Counted from the first letter of the stretch, positions 33,186 to 43,710 are shown. The stretch: 64,000 bases of DNA from an uncultured Methanoregula sp. (GCF_963662735.1 NZ_OY759744.1:1902153-1966152), one strand, 5' to 3'. Numbers and translations are program-made. The notes: generated from the sequence alone by a model not told the origin.

Positions 33186-35585
33186 ATGATTGAAAGTTCA
33201 ACATCCACTGATGAAAAGCGGGAAACCCTCGTGCTCCCGCTCTTCGAGATTGTCGTCTTCCCGAAAACCCGGACAAAAATCCAGGTTGATGAAAAGACCG
33301 GAACTATCCTTGCATCGGCAATGAATCAAGCCGATGTAGCGTATGCTATAGGGCTTACCGTGAGAACCGGCGGTACCAATTCCACGGAAGTATCCGGAGA
33401 CATGGTATACCCGATAGGAAACCTGCTGAAGATATCATCCGTTCAACCCACCGATGCAGGCTTCCTCGTCTTTGCGGAGTCCGTCCAGAGAGTAGTGGCT
33501 GAAACCTTCTCGGAAAAAGATAATCAGCTTTATGCCACGTACCGGCTCGTCCCGGATGTGCAGGACCTCGACGATGCAACGCATGCAGAGCTCATCATAG
33601 ATATCAAAAAGACCATCCATGAGATCAGCAACCGTTTCCAGGGCTCCGAGCACTTTACCCGGCCCATCGATAACATGGATTCCATTGACCAGATCATGGG
33701 ATTCATCGTGCCGTTCATGCCGGTTCCTCTTGCAGAAAAGCAGGCACTCCTGGAGATCGTCTCTTCCAGGGAGCGTTACATCACGTTCTTTGAGACCCTG
33801 ACAAAACTCAAGGAGAACCTCAATTTCCGTATCGAGGTGGCGCGCAAAGTCTCCGATAAGGTGACCCGGTCAAACCGGGAAGCGATGCTGCGGGAGCAGC
33901 TCAAAGTGATCCAGGAAGAACTGGGGGAACTCGACGGCACCGGTCCTGATGATGGCGGGTACCGTGAAAAAATTGGCCAGTCGAAGATGCCTGATGATAT
34001 AAAAAAGAAGGCCCTTGCCGAGGTTAAAAAACTTGAAGCAGGTGGCAGCCAGAACCACGAAGCCCCTGTCATCAGGAATTACCTGGATCTCCTGCTCGAT
34101 CTTCCCTGGGAAACCGAAGAGAAAAAGAACATCGATATCGCAGAAGCCCGGCGTGTGCTCGAAAGCAATCATAACGGTCTGGAAAAAGTCAAGGAGAGGA
34201 TCATCCAGCACCTCGCGGTCATGAAACTGAAGCACGAGAAGCAGGGGTCCATTCTTCTTCTTGCAGGGCCCCCGGGAACCGGGAAAACCAGCCTTGGGAA
34301 GAGCATAGCAGAGGCTCTTGGCCGGAAGTATGTCCGGATAAGTCTTGGTGGCATTCGTGATGAGGCAGAGATCCGTGGTCACCGGAGAACGTATGTCGGG
34401 GCACTGCCCGGGAGGATCATCCAGGGCATCAAGCGTGCGGGCACGAAAAATCCCGTCTTCATCCTTGACGAGATCGACAAGCTCGCCGTTTCCTATGCAG
34501 GAGACCCGGCAAGCGCCCTCCTTGAAGTTCTCGACCCCGAACAGAACAACACCTTCTCGGATCACTACCTGGAAGTCCCCTATGACCTGTCCGAGGTCTT
34601 CTTCATAGCAACTGCCAATTCCCTTGCAACGATTCCCGCCCCGCTTCTTGACCGGATGGAGCTCATCGAGATCTCGGGCTACACGAAGAACGAGAAGTTC
34701 GCCATTGCAAAAGATCACCTGCTGCCAAAGACCCTCGAAGAACACGGCCTCGACAAGGATAAACTCATTATCGGTGATGAGGCCCTCAAATCGATCATTG
34801 AAAAATATACCCGCGAGGCTGGCGTCCGGTGGCTGAAGAAACAGCTCGATAAGACGGCACGGTATGTTTCTGAGAAAATTGTATCGGGAACTCCCACGCT
34901 TCCGTTTGTCGTGAACGAGGAAATGCTCGACACGATCCTTGGAAAAGAGGTGAACCGTCCGGATATGGCACGCAAGGACCCGGTGCCGGGGGTTGTCACC
35001 GGCCTTGCATGGACCCCGGTCGGAGGGGATATCCTCTTTATCGAGGGCACGTTCATGCCCGGCACCGGGAAGCTCACGCTTACCGGCCAGCTCGGGGATG
35101 TTATGAAAGAGTCGGCAAACATATCGCTCTCCCTGATCCGGTCGCGGCTCGCCAATACCGCGAACAGCTTCGATTTCATGGCAAGCGATGTCCACATCCA
35201 CGTACCTTCGGGTGCAACACCCAAGGACGGACCGTCAGCCGGTGTGACCCTCTTTACGGCCCTGACCTCCTTAATCACCGGCAGGACCGTTGACCCGAAG
35301 CTTGCCATGACCGGGGAGATCACGCTCAGCGGTGCCGTATTGCCGGTTGGCGGCATCAAGGAGAAGATCCTGGCAGCTCACCGGGCAGGGATCACGAAAA
35401 TAATCCTGCCAAAAGAGAATGTGAGGGACTTAAGTGAAGTACCAGAAGATGTCCGGAGCGAACTGAAGTTCGTCCCGGTGGAGCATATCGAAGAGGTCCT
35501 CAGGGAAGCACTGGGAATTGACCTGCCCCCGAGGCCCCCGGTCTCATTTGCGGGAAACCCTTCCATACCGGTACAGAATTGCTGA
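33186..35585 (+). CDS. lon: ATP-dependent protease LonA (bacterial type)
   Basis: The 799-residue product has the full LonA layout: N-terminal substrate domain (about 12-205, LVLPLFEIVVFPKTRTKIQVD at its start), a coiled middle, an AAA+ module with Walker A GPPGTGKTS (about 360) and Walker B VFILDEIDKL, and a C-terminal protease with Ser in KDGPSAGVTLF (about 682) and Lys in GGIKEKILAAH (about 725). Archaea usually have the membrane-bound LonB without the N-domain; this soluble form is the bacterial type and was probably gained by transfer. It degrades damaged or regulatory proteins. The MarR protein before it and the shared operator suggest stress control. Confidence 0.95.
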   Translation: MIESSTSTDEKRETLVLPLFEIVVFPKTRTKIQVDEKTGTILASAMNQADVAYAIGLTVRTGGTNSTEVSGDMVYPIGNLLKISSVQPTDAGFLVFAESVQRVVAETFSEKDNQLYATYRLVPDVQDLDDATHAELIIDIKKTIHEISNRFQGSEHFTRPIDNMDSIDQIMGFIVPFMPVPLAEKQALLEIVSSRERYITFFETLTKLKENLNFRIEVARKVSDKVTRSNREAMLREQLKVIQEELGELDGTGPDDGGYREKIGQSKMPDDIKKKALAEVKKLEAGGSQNHEAPVIRNYLDLLLDLPWETEEKKNIDIAEARRVLESNHNGLEKVKERIIQHLAVMKLKHEKQGSILLLAGPPGTGKTSLGKSIAEALGRKYVRISLGGIRDEAEIRGHRRTYVGALPGRIIQGIKRAGTKNPVFILDEIDKLAVSYAGDPASALLEVLDPEQNNTFSDHYLEVPYDLSEVFFIATANSLATIPAPLLDRMELIEISGYTKNEKFAIAKDHLLPKTLEEHGLDKDKLIIGDEALKSIIEKYTREAGVRWLKKQLDKTARYVSEKIVSGTPTLPFVVNEEMLDTILGKEVNRPDMARKDPVPGVVTGLAWTPVGGDILFIEGTFMPGTGKLTLTGQLGDVMKESANISLSLIRSRLANTANSFDFMASDVHIHVPSGATPKDGPSAGVTLFTALTSLITGRTVDPKLAMTGEITLSGAVLPVGGIKEKILAAHRAGITKIILPKENVRDLSEVPEDVRSELKFVPVEHIEEVLREALGIDLPPRPPVSFAGNPSIPVQNC

Positions 35586-35724
35586 GCCCTGAAATGGGTG
35601 AGCGGGAATAGGGAATGTTGTGGTACATCGCCCGGCATGAGCATTCCCCCCGGTTTTTACTATTTTTCCAGTAAAATTGTATTATCCGGGTACGATATCA
35701 GGTCTCTCTGGATTATATGCCCCG

Positions 35725-38322
35725 TTATGTAGTCGGCTTTGCGGTCTTGCGCTCGATAAACGTGGAATATTTCCGGTAGAACCACCATTTTACGATCTCG
35801 ACAATGATCAGGTAGCCGACCACGAGCCCGGCCAGTACTGCAAAGAAAGCAACGGGCGGCTGCACAAATCCGAAGAGACCGCCGATGATTGTGAACGGCA
35901 GGACGCAGGCAACGAGCACGATGAGGAGCGTGCTTGCCATAAGGAGCCTGCTCGGCCTGCTCTTGTAGAACGGGACGACCCGGGTCCGGATCACAAAGAT
36001 CACGAGCGTCTGGGTGCAGATCGACTCGACGAACCATGCAGTCTGGAAGAACGGTGCATCGGCCCTGAATATGAAGAGCAGGATGAAGAACGTGATAAAA
36101 TCGAAAATGGAGCTGATCGGCCCAAAGACCATGACGAATTTCTTGATGAACTCCATATCCCATTTTTTCGGCGATGCGATATAGGAATCGTCCACATTGT
36201 CGGTGGGGATCGTGGACTCGGACACATCGTAAAGGAGGTTGTTCAAGAGAATCTGGATGGGGAGCATGGGCAAAAACCGGAGGAAGAGCGATGCGCCGGC
36301 AACCGAGAACATGTTCCCGAAATTGGAGCTCGTCCCCATCAGGATATATTTCATGGTGTTTCCGAACGTCCGCCGGCCTTCCAGCACACCGTCGTTGAGG
36401 ATTCGCAGGTCATTTTTTAATAGAATAATATCGGCCGATTCTTTCGCGATATCCACAGCATTTTCCACCGAGATACCGACATCCGCCTGCCGGATGGACG
36501 GGGCGTCGTTGATTCCGTCGCCCATGAAACCGACCACGTGGCCGTTATGTTTCAGCGCGATCATGACCTTGTTCTTCTGGGATGGGTTCAGGCGGGAAAA
36601 AATCGTCACATCCTCGACAACCCTTGAGAGTGACTCCTGGTCGAGCTGCTCGATTTCTGCACCCGTCAGCACACCTTTGACCGTGAGGTCGATCAGCTCA
36701 CAGGTCTTTTTCGTGACGAGTTCATTGTCGCCGGTAAGGATCTTGAGTTCTATACCGGACTTAGCCAGCGCCTGGATCGATTCGCGGGCACTTTCCTTGG
36801 GGGGATCGATAAAGGTAATGAGGCCGACAAGAACCATCTCTTTCTCATCGGTTACGGAGAACTGTTTCTGGTCAGCCGGCACCATCCGGTAACAGACAGC
36901 GAGCGTCCGGAACCCGTCTGCGCTCTGGGCCCGGTAGATGGCATTAATTCGATCCCTGATGGAATCTGTCAGGACAATAACCGTCCCGTTCTGATCTACC
37001 GACTTGCAGATGCCAAGGATCTCTTCCGGTGCACCTTTCGATACAAGGATATGGTCGGATTTCCGGGCTGCGATGATGGAAACGCGCCTGCGTATAAAAT
37101 CGAACGGGATCTCATCGATCTTCTGGTATGCGTCGATGTCGATGTGGCGGAACCGGACTATGGCATCGTCGAGGGGGCTTTTAAGACCTGTATGGAAGTA
37201 GCTGTTGATGTAGGAATACAGGAGAACATTCTCGCAGTCGTTTCCTTCCGTGTCCAGGTGCCGCACGAGCGCGATCTGGTTATCCGTGAGGGTACCGGTC
37301 TTGTCGGTGCAGAGCACGTCCATGCTCCCAAAATTCTGGATCGATTCCGGGTGCTTGACGATCGCCCCTTTCTGTGACATGGCGACCGAACCCTTGGAAA
37401 GGTTCAGGGAGAGAATCATTGGCAGGAGCTCTGGTGTCATCCCGACTGCAAGTGCAATCGAGAAGAGGAGTGACTCAAGAACCCCGTGCCGGAACAGGGC
37501 ATTGATGAAGAAGACGAAAATGACGAGGAAGAAGATGAATTTCGACATCAGGTAACTGAACTGTTTGAGACCGCGCTCGAACTCTGTCTCGGGGGGACGG
37601 TCTACGAGGGTTTTTGCTACTTTCCCAAACTCGGTGGACATACCGGTCCGTGTTATTATCGCGGTTGCTGTACCGCTGACTACTGAAGTGCCAAGGAAGA
37701 CATAGTTGGCAGCTTCTGCGGGTGGAGTTTTTGGATCTGCAATGCCGGCTGTTTTCTCAACCGGGAACGGTTCCCCGGTAAGGGCCGACTGGTTGATGTA
37801 CAAATCCCGGGCCTCCAGCAGCCGGGCATCGGCCGGCACGATGTCCCCGGCAGCAAGGAAGATGATATCGCCCGGCACGAGGCCGTTGATGGGCAGTTCG
37901 GTCCGGTCCCCGTCACGGAGGACCGAGGCTTTCGAGATGATCTTCTGCCTGAGCATCTCTGCGGCATTTCCCGCCTTGTATTCCTGGAAGAAATCCAGAG
38001 TTACGCTTGCAATGACGATGATAAAAATGATTACCGCATCGGTAACTTCGCCGACGATGAGTGAAATGCCGGCGGCAAAGAGGAGGATTATTACGAGCAG
38101 GTTCTTGAAATGCTCCAGAAACTGGATGATGACCGGCCGTTTCCTTGCCTGGGAGATGTCGTTATGCCCGAACTGGTCCAGCCGGGTATCTGCCTGCGCC
38201 GATGTTAACCCCTCCCGTGTGGCATCGAGTTTTGCCAGGATCTCGTTTTCCGGCAGGGTATGGAATGCCACACCCGGCTGCTGTTTTTTTTCCTGTTCTG
38301 ATCCTGTCGTGGGATGGGCCAT
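35725..38322 (-). CDS. mgtA: Magnesium-translocating P-type ATPase
   Basis: The 865-residue protein is a P-type ATPase of the Mg2+ group (P3B, MgtA/MgtB). It has a cation-ATPase N-terminal domain (GLTSAQADTRLDQFGHNDI), the phosphatase loop INQSALTGEPFPVEK, the phosphorylated Asp in CTDKTGTLTDN, the MgtA hallmark SYINSYFHTGLKSPLDDAI just after it, and the hinge VGFMGDGINDAPSIRQADVGIS. Ten membrane segments are expected. It would import Mg2+ using ATP at low external magnesium. No MgtC or regulator gene is beside it and no known leader element is seen. Confidence 0.93.
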   Translation of the reverse strand: MAHPTTGSEQEKKQQPGVAFHTLPENEILAKLDATREGLTSAQADTRLDQFGHNDISQARKRPVIIQFLEHFKNLLVIILLFAAGISLIVGEVTDAVIIFIIVIASVTLDFFQEYKAGNAAEMLRQKIISKASVLRDGDRTELPINGLVPGDIIFLAAGDIVPADARLLEARDLYINQSALTGEPFPVEKTAGIADPKTPPAEAANYVFLGTSVVSGTATAIITRTGMSTEFGKVAKTLVDRPPETEFERGLKQFSYLMSKFIFFLVIFVFFINALFRHGVLESLLFSIALAVGMTPELLPMILSLNLSKGSVAMSQKGAIVKHPESIQNFGSMDVLCTDKTGTLTDNQIALVRHLDTEGNDCENVLLYSYINSYFHTGLKSPLDDAIVRFRHIDIDAYQKIDEIPFDFIRRRVSIIAARKSDHILVSKGAPEEILGICKSVDQNGTVIVLTDSIRDRINAIYRAQSADGFRTLAVCYRMVPADQKQFSVTDEKEMVLVGLITFIDPPKESARESIQALAKSGIELKILTGDNELVTKKTCELIDLTVKGVLTGAEIEQLDQESLSRVVEDVTIFSRLNPSQKNKVMIALKHNGHVVGFMGDGINDAPSIRQADVGISVENAVDIAKESADIILLKNDLRILNDGVLEGRRTFGNTMKYILMGTSSNFGNMFSVAGASLFLRFLPMLPIQILLNNLLYDVSESTIPTDNVDDSYIASPKKWDMEFIKKFVMVFGPISSIFDFITFFILLFIFRADAPFFQTAWFVESICTQTLVIFVIRTRVVPFYKSRPSRLLMASTLLIVLVACVLPFTIIGGLFGFVQPPVAFFAVLAGLVVGYLIIVEIVKWWFYRKYSTFIERKTAKPTT

Positions 38323-38624
38323 ACCGGACTCCTGCCTTTACCAGATGTGATTGCATGTAGATGGTGATGAGGACTTCGATCCAGATGAAACCCGGATGAA
38401 TGAGGCGGAACACTTGTCCGGATGATCCCCTGTTGATGCATCGACTGGTTAGTTCACGGATTTTTCCGGTGAAATGTGCCCATGTTGTTCTGGCAGAGAT
38501 TCAATCGATCCCGATGGTGTCCGGCGAATCGATTGTCACGGTAGCAACTTATAACATGTACTGTGGAAAAGGACGATCATCCGTGCCTATGGGTGGATAG
38601 AAAAAACTGGGAGTGGACTGGAGA
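38323..38624. other. Divergent promoter stretch with an 8-bp inverted repeat
   Basis: About 300 nt between mgtA (minus) and the rhodanese gene (plus). CAATCGAT at 38502-38509 and ATCGATTG at 38528-38535 form an inverted repeat, just before a TATA-like AACTTATAAC (38546-38555) that would serve the rhodanese gene with a leader of about 45 nt. The repeat could be an operator. No gene is seen. Confidence 0.4.
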
Positions 38625-39515
38625 ATGGACAAAAAGTATCCTTACGGAAAAGGCGACGGGATCGTTCAATGGGTCTCGACAGAATGGCTTGAAGACCATC
38701 TTACTGAAAAAGATCTGGTGATCCTGGATTGCCAGCCAAATGTCCACGAATACATACAGGATCATATTCCTGGTGCCCTGTATGTACCTGAAGGGCTTTT
38801 CCGCATTCATGCGGGCAGGCATCCCAGCCGGTGGATACCGGAACGTGCTATGCAGATCCTGCTCAGTACATTAGGTCTGGAGCCGGGTAAACCGGTTGTA
38901 GTGTATTCAGGTTCCGGCCCGCTCACTACGTGTGCCAGTTTTATTGGTGACGGGCTTGAACAGACCATGCTTGCGTATACCCTCGTCCGTTATGGGCATC
39001 GTCAGGTGTATGTTCTTGACGGGGGGTTTGAAAAATGGAAGGAGGAGAAACGGCCGCTTACCCGTGAATTTGGTACGGCAGCACTGTCATCGTTTACCGC
39101 TGACTTAAAGAAGGATTTTTTCATGAGTTATGACGAACTGATCCGGGTCAAAGACAAGCCGGGAGTTCTCCTGATTGATGCCCGCCCAACCCCCGTGTAC
39201 GAAGGGCAGGGGCCGTGGGTAAAACCCGGCCATATCCCCGGGGCCGTCAGCCTGCCCTGGAAGAGCCTGATGGATGAGAAAAACAAGAAACTCTTGAAGC
39301 CGGACGACCAGATCCACACTCTTGTCAAAGCTGCCGGTATTTCACCGGATAAAACTATTATCTGCTCGTGCGGTACCGGGCGGGAGGCAACAAACGAGTT
39401 TATCCTCTTCAAATGGTATCTCGGTTATCCAAACGTGGTTTTGTATGAAGGTGGGTTCACTGAATGGACATCGTACCCGGAGAATCCTGTAGTTACCGGG
39501 AAAAGTCCCCGGTAA
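38625..39515 (+). CDS. Sulfurtransferase with two rhodanese domains
   Basis: The 296-residue product has an N-terminal inactive rhodanese domain (VSTEWLEDHLTEKDLVILDC region) and a C-terminal active one with the catalytic loop ICSCGTGREA (Cys near 249), preceded by GVLLIDARPTPVYEGQGP and GHIPGAVSLPW. This is the plan of thiosulfate or 3-mercaptopyruvate sulfurtransferases, which move sulfane sulfur to cyanide or thiol acceptors. The six-residue loop CGTGRE is of the thiosulfate/mercaptopyruvate size class. No signal peptide, so it is cytoplasmic. It is a single gene. Confidence 0.9.
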   Translation: MDKKYPYGKGDGIVQWVSTEWLEDHLTEKDLVILDCQPNVHEYIQDHIPGALYVPEGLFRIHAGRHPSRWIPERAMQILLSTLGLEPGKPVVVYSGSGPLTTCASFIGDGLEQTMLAYTLVRYGHRQVYVLDGGFEKWKEEKRPLTREFGTAALSSFTADLKKDFFMSYDELIRVKDKPGVLLIDARPTPVYEGQGPWVKPGHIPGAVSLPWKSLMDEKNKKLLKPDDQIHTLVKAAGISPDKTIICSCGTGREATNEFILFKWYLGYPNVVLYEGGFTEWTSYPENPVVTGKSPR

Positions 39516-40131
39516 TCCCCAGTCCTTTTCTCCGTGGGAACCGGAGAAGAGAAAGCAACGGGATCTTGCGATACCGGCTCTATGCTGTTCGATTCCTTTT
39601 GCTCTGTGGAAAATCTTTTTTGATACAACTCTCCCCCGCCCCCAACAATTTGTACCCACGCGACCCCCTTTACCCGCAAAGGCAGAGCAGAACCTCATTT
39701 CACTCCATAAAACCGGACAAATATGGCCCGGAAACCGGACTGTGCAGGAGGGGGTCGTGTGGTGTACTTTGGTATTGTATTGCCCGGGAAGAACCGTTCC
39801 AGATGGAAAAGTCCGACAGCACTTGCTCAAGCCGCATTGTTTCAATCGTGCCAGAAGTACACCACATGACCCCCTCCACACGTGCCACTGGAACTCCCGG
39901 AAGCATGAGAGTTTTGAAATGGTTTCTCCGGAGCAATTCCTTTTTATCCGGCTCCGTTCCGGTAACCTATCATGATAACCGTAATGGGATTTGGATGCGG
40001 AAAATCCGGAATATCCGGTCCGATATTGGTGTGGATGGGCAGGACCCGCAGCTCATATCCTGAATCATCCGCCTTAAGTCAATAAGCGTAACACAGACCT
40101 ATGAACCCTGCATAAAAAAGTTGTAGTTTTG
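39516..40131. other. Gene-free stretch containing an inverted-repeat element
   Basis: About 615 nt between convergent genes with no supported protein. Its middle is a 131-nt element with long terminal inverted repeats, given separately. Open frames on both strands across it are by-products of that symmetry. Confidence 0.5.
39747..39877. repeat. 131-bp element with ~23-bp terminal inverted repeats (MITE-like)
   Basis: The left end, GGAGGGGGTCGTGTGGTGTA, continuing to CTT, is matched in inverted order by the right end with a single mismatch (G/A at the eleventh base), over about 23 bp; a further CTGG/TTGG is offset by one base. The 80 nt between carry no gene. Such a form suggests a miniature inverted-repeat transposable element or a very strong hairpin. 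I could not identify a clear target-site duplication. Confidence 0.6.
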
Positions 40132-41028
40132 TCAGTAGCCCCCGCCACCATAACTCATGGGGGCAGATGTCGTGGGAACTGTTGTCGGAGTGGGTGTCGG
40201 AACAGCCGGGACATCCCCGGTGATGTTTGCAACATACCAGAGGTTATTGAATCCCTGCCCGGTAATATCTCCCGGTTTGGTATCCCCGGAGAAGTAGTAG
40301 AGCAGCCGGTTTTTATAAGCAGTCTGTGCCACCCCGTCTGTTCTCTGAACGGCACTGAAATCCGCAGGGCTCAGTACAGACGGTGCAGTGATCTGATCGC
40401 TTTTGAACACCGGCCATTTCGTCAGGCAGGCCCCCGAACAGGAGCTTGTGCCCGGGCTATCCTTTGCAAAGTAATAGAGTGTTTTCCCGTTACCATCGGT
40501 AAGGAACGATCCGACTGATGGCTGGTTCGCGATCATTACAGTGTATCCGGGTTTTGCCACATACCATGTCTTTTGGACGTTCTCCCCCTTGACATCCCCC
40601 GGGTTTTTGTCATTGAGGAAATAATAGAGGGGCCACCCATAGTAGGTGGTTTGTTTTGTCCCATCAGTACGGGTGATCGAGGAGAAGTCCGCTGCGTCGA
40701 GCGGTGGGGAGACCACGATACTGTTGACGGAGAAGACCGGCCAGAACCGGCTGCAGTTCGCCGCAGCATTACAGGTACTTGCCCCGCTGCCAGGGATATC
40801 AGTAATGAAATAATAAAGTGTCATCCCGTTTGAATCCGTCAGTACTTTTCCGAGAGTAGAGTCCATCACCTTTACGGTGTCCGCTGATGTCGATGACACC
40901 GGTGTCGATGCTGTTGGCATTGCCGTTGGCTGAACTGCGGACTGGGCTGTTTGTTGCTGGGTACAGCCTGCGACAAGTATGATCAAAATGGCAACGAGCA
41001 TGAGAAAGAAGACCGTTTTGTTTTTCAT
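40132..41028 (-). CDS. Lipoprotein with two COG4315-like repeats
   Basis: The 298-residue product has a lipoprotein signal (lipobox LVAGC), a Thr/Ser/Ala-rich spacer, then two copies of a domain of about 100 residues. Each has LTDSNGMTLYYF or LTDGNGKTLYYF, a C-x5-8-C pair with a WPVF strand, FSSITRTDGTKQTTYYGWPLYYF or the matching FSAVQRTDGVAQTAYKNRLLYYF, then GDxxG and a WYVA strand. The family (often called secreted repeat of unknown function) is widely found in bacteria and archaea, with no known activity. A Pro/Thr-rich tail ends in a Gly-rich patch. Confidence 0.85.
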   Translation of the reverse strand: MKNKTVFFLMLVAILIILVAGCTQQQTAQSAVQPTAMPTASTPVSSTSADTVKVMDSTLGKVLTDSNGMTLYYFITDIPGSGASTCNAAANCSRFWPVFSVNSIVVSPPLDAADFSSITRTDGTKQTTYYGWPLYYFLNDKNPGDVKGENVQKTWYVAKPGYTVMIANQPSVGSFLTDGNGKTLYYFAKDSPGTSSCSGACLTKWPVFKSDQITAPSVLSPADFSAVQRTDGVAQTAYKNRLLYYFSGDTKPGDITGQGFNNLWYVANITGDVPAVPTPTPTTVPTTSAPMSYGGGGY

Positions 41029-41281
41029 ACAATCACCTTATAGGCAGTGTGCAATTCCCCTCGTTGTTTCGATAATCCTTTGGACGATTTTCAAATTATG
41101 AAACACATAAGAAAGCACCCTAACAAGATTGCCTTCTTGGAAAAACAGGCAGTCATTCATGTATTGGAACCGGACTTCACGGAAAACCGATCTCCCTTGA
41201 GTATCTCGAAACGCCTAGCTATGACCGTTTCGCTCGAAACAAAAATTGAAGTGGTCCGTCAGATTTTACGGCATTTCCTGT

Positions 41282-41497
41282 TCAGCATTCATCCAGCATT
41301 TTCTTGACCATCTTCATGGTCTCGATCTTGAACTGGAGGTGCTTGATCATCCCTTCTTTCATCATGATCTTCGCATCTACCATGCGTTTCATCAGTGTTT
41401 TTTTCTGGTCGTCATTGAGGGTATTCCACATTTCCATCATGAGCATTTCCTGCTGCTGCATCATGCCCATACCGGGTTGCATCCCTTGTCCATGCAT
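41282..41497 (-). CDS. Met-rich small helical protein
   Basis: The 71-residue product has about 18 methionines, the first 22 residues being nearly all Met, Gln and Gly (MHGQGMQPGMGMMQQQEM), then a charged helix (DDQKKTLMKRMVDAKIMMKE). Met-rich stretches can bind Cu(I), but a signal peptide is absent. The helix part has a periodic pattern suited to a coiled coil. No family is recognised. Confidence 0.55.
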   Translation of the reverse strand: MHGQGMQPGMGMMQQQEMLMMEMWNTLNDDQKKTLMKRMVDAKIMMKEGMIKHLQFKIETMKMVKKMLDEC

Positions 41498-42052
41498 CTG
41501 TCATTCAACTCCTGTTCTTGTCCGGTCGGCCGGACTGATGTGCTTATCCATGAGCCGGGACATATGATTATTTCCTGTTTTCAGAAAATGAGACAGGAAC
41601 TGTTACACCGGTTCATTTTTTGTAAGGGTAAAATCCCCCTTGGTTCATACAAAAACTGCAACCCGCGGATGCAGGAATAATGCTTGAGTCATTTTGTATA
41701 CTATCTGATTTCCGTTGCAGGAGTTATTTTTTATAGGGAAGTGTCTCTTCGAGAATCCGGCATCCCCCGTCACAAAAACATTACCGGAGAAATGCGGCCA
41801 AACCCGTTTCTTGATGAATTATACTATTTCCTTGACCATTTCACTTTTTGAAAATCAGGGAAATGTTAATAATGTGTAAATCCGGTCTTTTTCTTACAGC
41901 AACAAACCTACTAACAATCTATGTTATTTCTCTTTCCCGTGCAGGAACCCCGCAGGTTGTACAGGGAAGAATGCTGACTGCCAGACCGAAGTATATTTTT
42001 TAGTCAGCCCCCACGTGATGATAAGGCAGGAACCGGGAGATTTCACAAAGGA
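41498..42052. other. Gene-free stretch upstream of PAS kinase
   Basis: About 555 nt, AT-rich in its second half, with no supported gene. Divergent promoters for the Met-rich protein and the kinase must lie here; GTATATTTTTTAG near 41991-42003 is the best TATA candidate, about 50-60 nt before the kinase start. Confidence 0.4.
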
Positions 42053-43708
42053 ATGACAAGAAAAAAGAACGGATCAGAACCCGAACCCCGGGCAATCTCC
42101 CAAAACCCGGAATTGAGACGAAACTATGGGGCAACTGCCGGAACCCGGGAAACAACGAGGTCCGCGAATGGGTGGAGCGGGGAACGGTCTCACGATATCA
42201 CCCGCCAGGTACCGGTTGAGGATGAACTCCGTGAAACAAAGGTATATCTCGACACCCTCATCACCTATGCAAACGCCCCCATAATCGTCTGGGATCCGCA
42301 ATTCCGCATTACCCTGTTCAACCGGGCGTTTGAACACCTGACCGGCAGGAAAGCTGAGGATGTTCTCAACCAGTCCATTGAAATCCTCTTCCCGGAAAAT
42401 TATCTCCATGAGGCGATGGCATGTATCCTGAAGACCGTAGCGGGGGAACGGTGGGACAGTGTGGAAATCCCCATTCAGACGAAAAACGGGGAGGTCAGGA
42501 CCGTTCTCTGGAATGCCGCGTCTATTACCGGTTGTGACGGATCAACCGTAATAGCAACTATTGCGCAGGGCCAGGATATCACGGACCGGAAAAAAATTGA
42601 ATCAGAGTACCGGATGAGGGCTACGGGATACGCAAAAATGAATGTAGCGCTTACCGAAGAAATTTCCCAGAGAAAACTGGCTGATTCGAATCTTAAGAAA
42701 ACCCTGTCCCTCCTCAATGCAACTCTCGAATCAACCGCAGATGGCATCCTTGCAGTTGACCTGAGCCGGACTGTCACCAGTTACAACCAGAATTTTGTAC
42801 GTATGTGGAATATTCCATCATCTATGATGGAATCCGGCCAGAGCCTGGTGATAATGCATTATCTTCAGCTGCAGCTTAAGGACTCGGAGGGGTTTTTGGC
42901 CAATATTGACGATCTCCACCAGCACATAAACCGCGAGAGTTCGGACATGCTTGAACTCACCGATGGCCGGATTTTCGAACGGTACTCAAAACCCCAGAAG
43001 ATAGGCAACGTGGTTGTCGGGAGAGTCTGGAGCTTCCGGGATATTACCGATCGTAAACGGGCTGAAGAAAAACTCGTTGCATCCTTACAGAAAGAAGAGG
43101 TAATGCTTCGCGAGATCCACCACCGGGTGAAAAACAACCTCCAGTTGATCTCCGGCCTTCTCGATATGACACGGATGAGAACCTCGGATGAATCTACAAA
43201 TCGTATCCTCACGGATATGATGCTGAAAATTCATACCATGGCGCAAATCCATACCCGGCTCTATGAAAGCAAGGAGTTCGGACGGATCAGCCTGCCCGGC
43301 CAGTTCCGCGACCAGATAGCGGCCTTATCGAGTATTTATTCCAATAAAGGACACGAGATAAGCTGCGAGATTCAAGCCGGGGAACTGTTTCTTACGGTAG
43401 ACCAGGCAATCCCCTGTGCACTTGTCGTCAACGAGATCCTTTCGAATGCGTATAAACATGCCTTTAAAGGAAAAAAGTATGGCACAATTATCATTTCCGC
43501 TCGTATGGACAACCAGCATATCCGTATTTCTGTCCGTGATAATGGTATAGGTATTCCGTGTGATTTTGATATCAGCCGTACCAGCAGCCTTGGACTCAAG
43601 CTTGTCAGAACCCTGGTATATCACCAGCTGAAGGGATCTCTAAAGGTTAACTGCAATGAAGGTACAGAAATGATTGTAGAATTTCCGGTTATCGTTGAGG
43701 GGACATAA
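42053..43708 (+). CDS. Cytoplasmic PAS-domain histidine kinase (HisKA_2 type)
   Basis: The 551-residue product has no membrane segment. PAS domains lie at about 58-185 ([28 protein letters not shown]) and 222-340. The transfer domain is HisKA_2, [19 protein letters not shown], with the His near 354, and an HATPase domain (about 435-548) has the N-box [12 protein letters not shown] and G-box DNGIGIP. It should sense an internal signal, perhaps redox or a ligand, and phosphorylate the response regulator encoded 2 nt downstream. HisKA_2 kinases are common in methanogens. Confidence 0.92.
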   Translation: MTRKKNGSEPEPRAISQNPELRRNYGATAGTRETTRSANGWSGERSHDITRQVPVEDELRETKVYLDTLITYANAPIIVWDPQFRITLFNRAFEHLTGRKAEDVLNQSIEILFPENYLHEAMACILKTVAGERWDSVEIPIQTKNGEVRTVLWNAASITGCDGSTVIATIAQGQDITDRKKIESEYRMRATGYAKMNVALTEEISQRKLADSNLKKTLSLLNATLESTADGILAVDLSRTVTSYNQNFVRMWNIPSSMMESGQSLVIMHYLQLQLKDSEGFLANIDDLHQHINRESSDMLELTDGRIFERYSKPQKIGNVVVGRVWSFRDITDRKRAEEKLVASLQKEEVMLREIHHRVKNNLQLISGLLDMTRMRTSDESTNRILTDMMLKIHTMAQIHTRLYESKEFGRISLPGQFRDQIAALSSIYSNKGHEISCEIQAGELFLTVDQAIPCALVVNEILSNAYKHAFKGKKYGTIIISARMDNQHIRISVRDNGIGIPCDFDISRTSSLGLKLVRTLVYHQLKGSLKVNCNEGTEMIVEFPVIVEGT

Positions 43709-43710
43709 CC

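Noticed and set aside
33870..35201. 443-codon minus-strand frame
   Set aside because: Shadow of lon; no motif and unnatural composition.
35677..36420. 247-codon plus-strand frame
   Set aside because: Opposite strand of mgtA; its sequence is a charged mosaic with no fold-like pattern.
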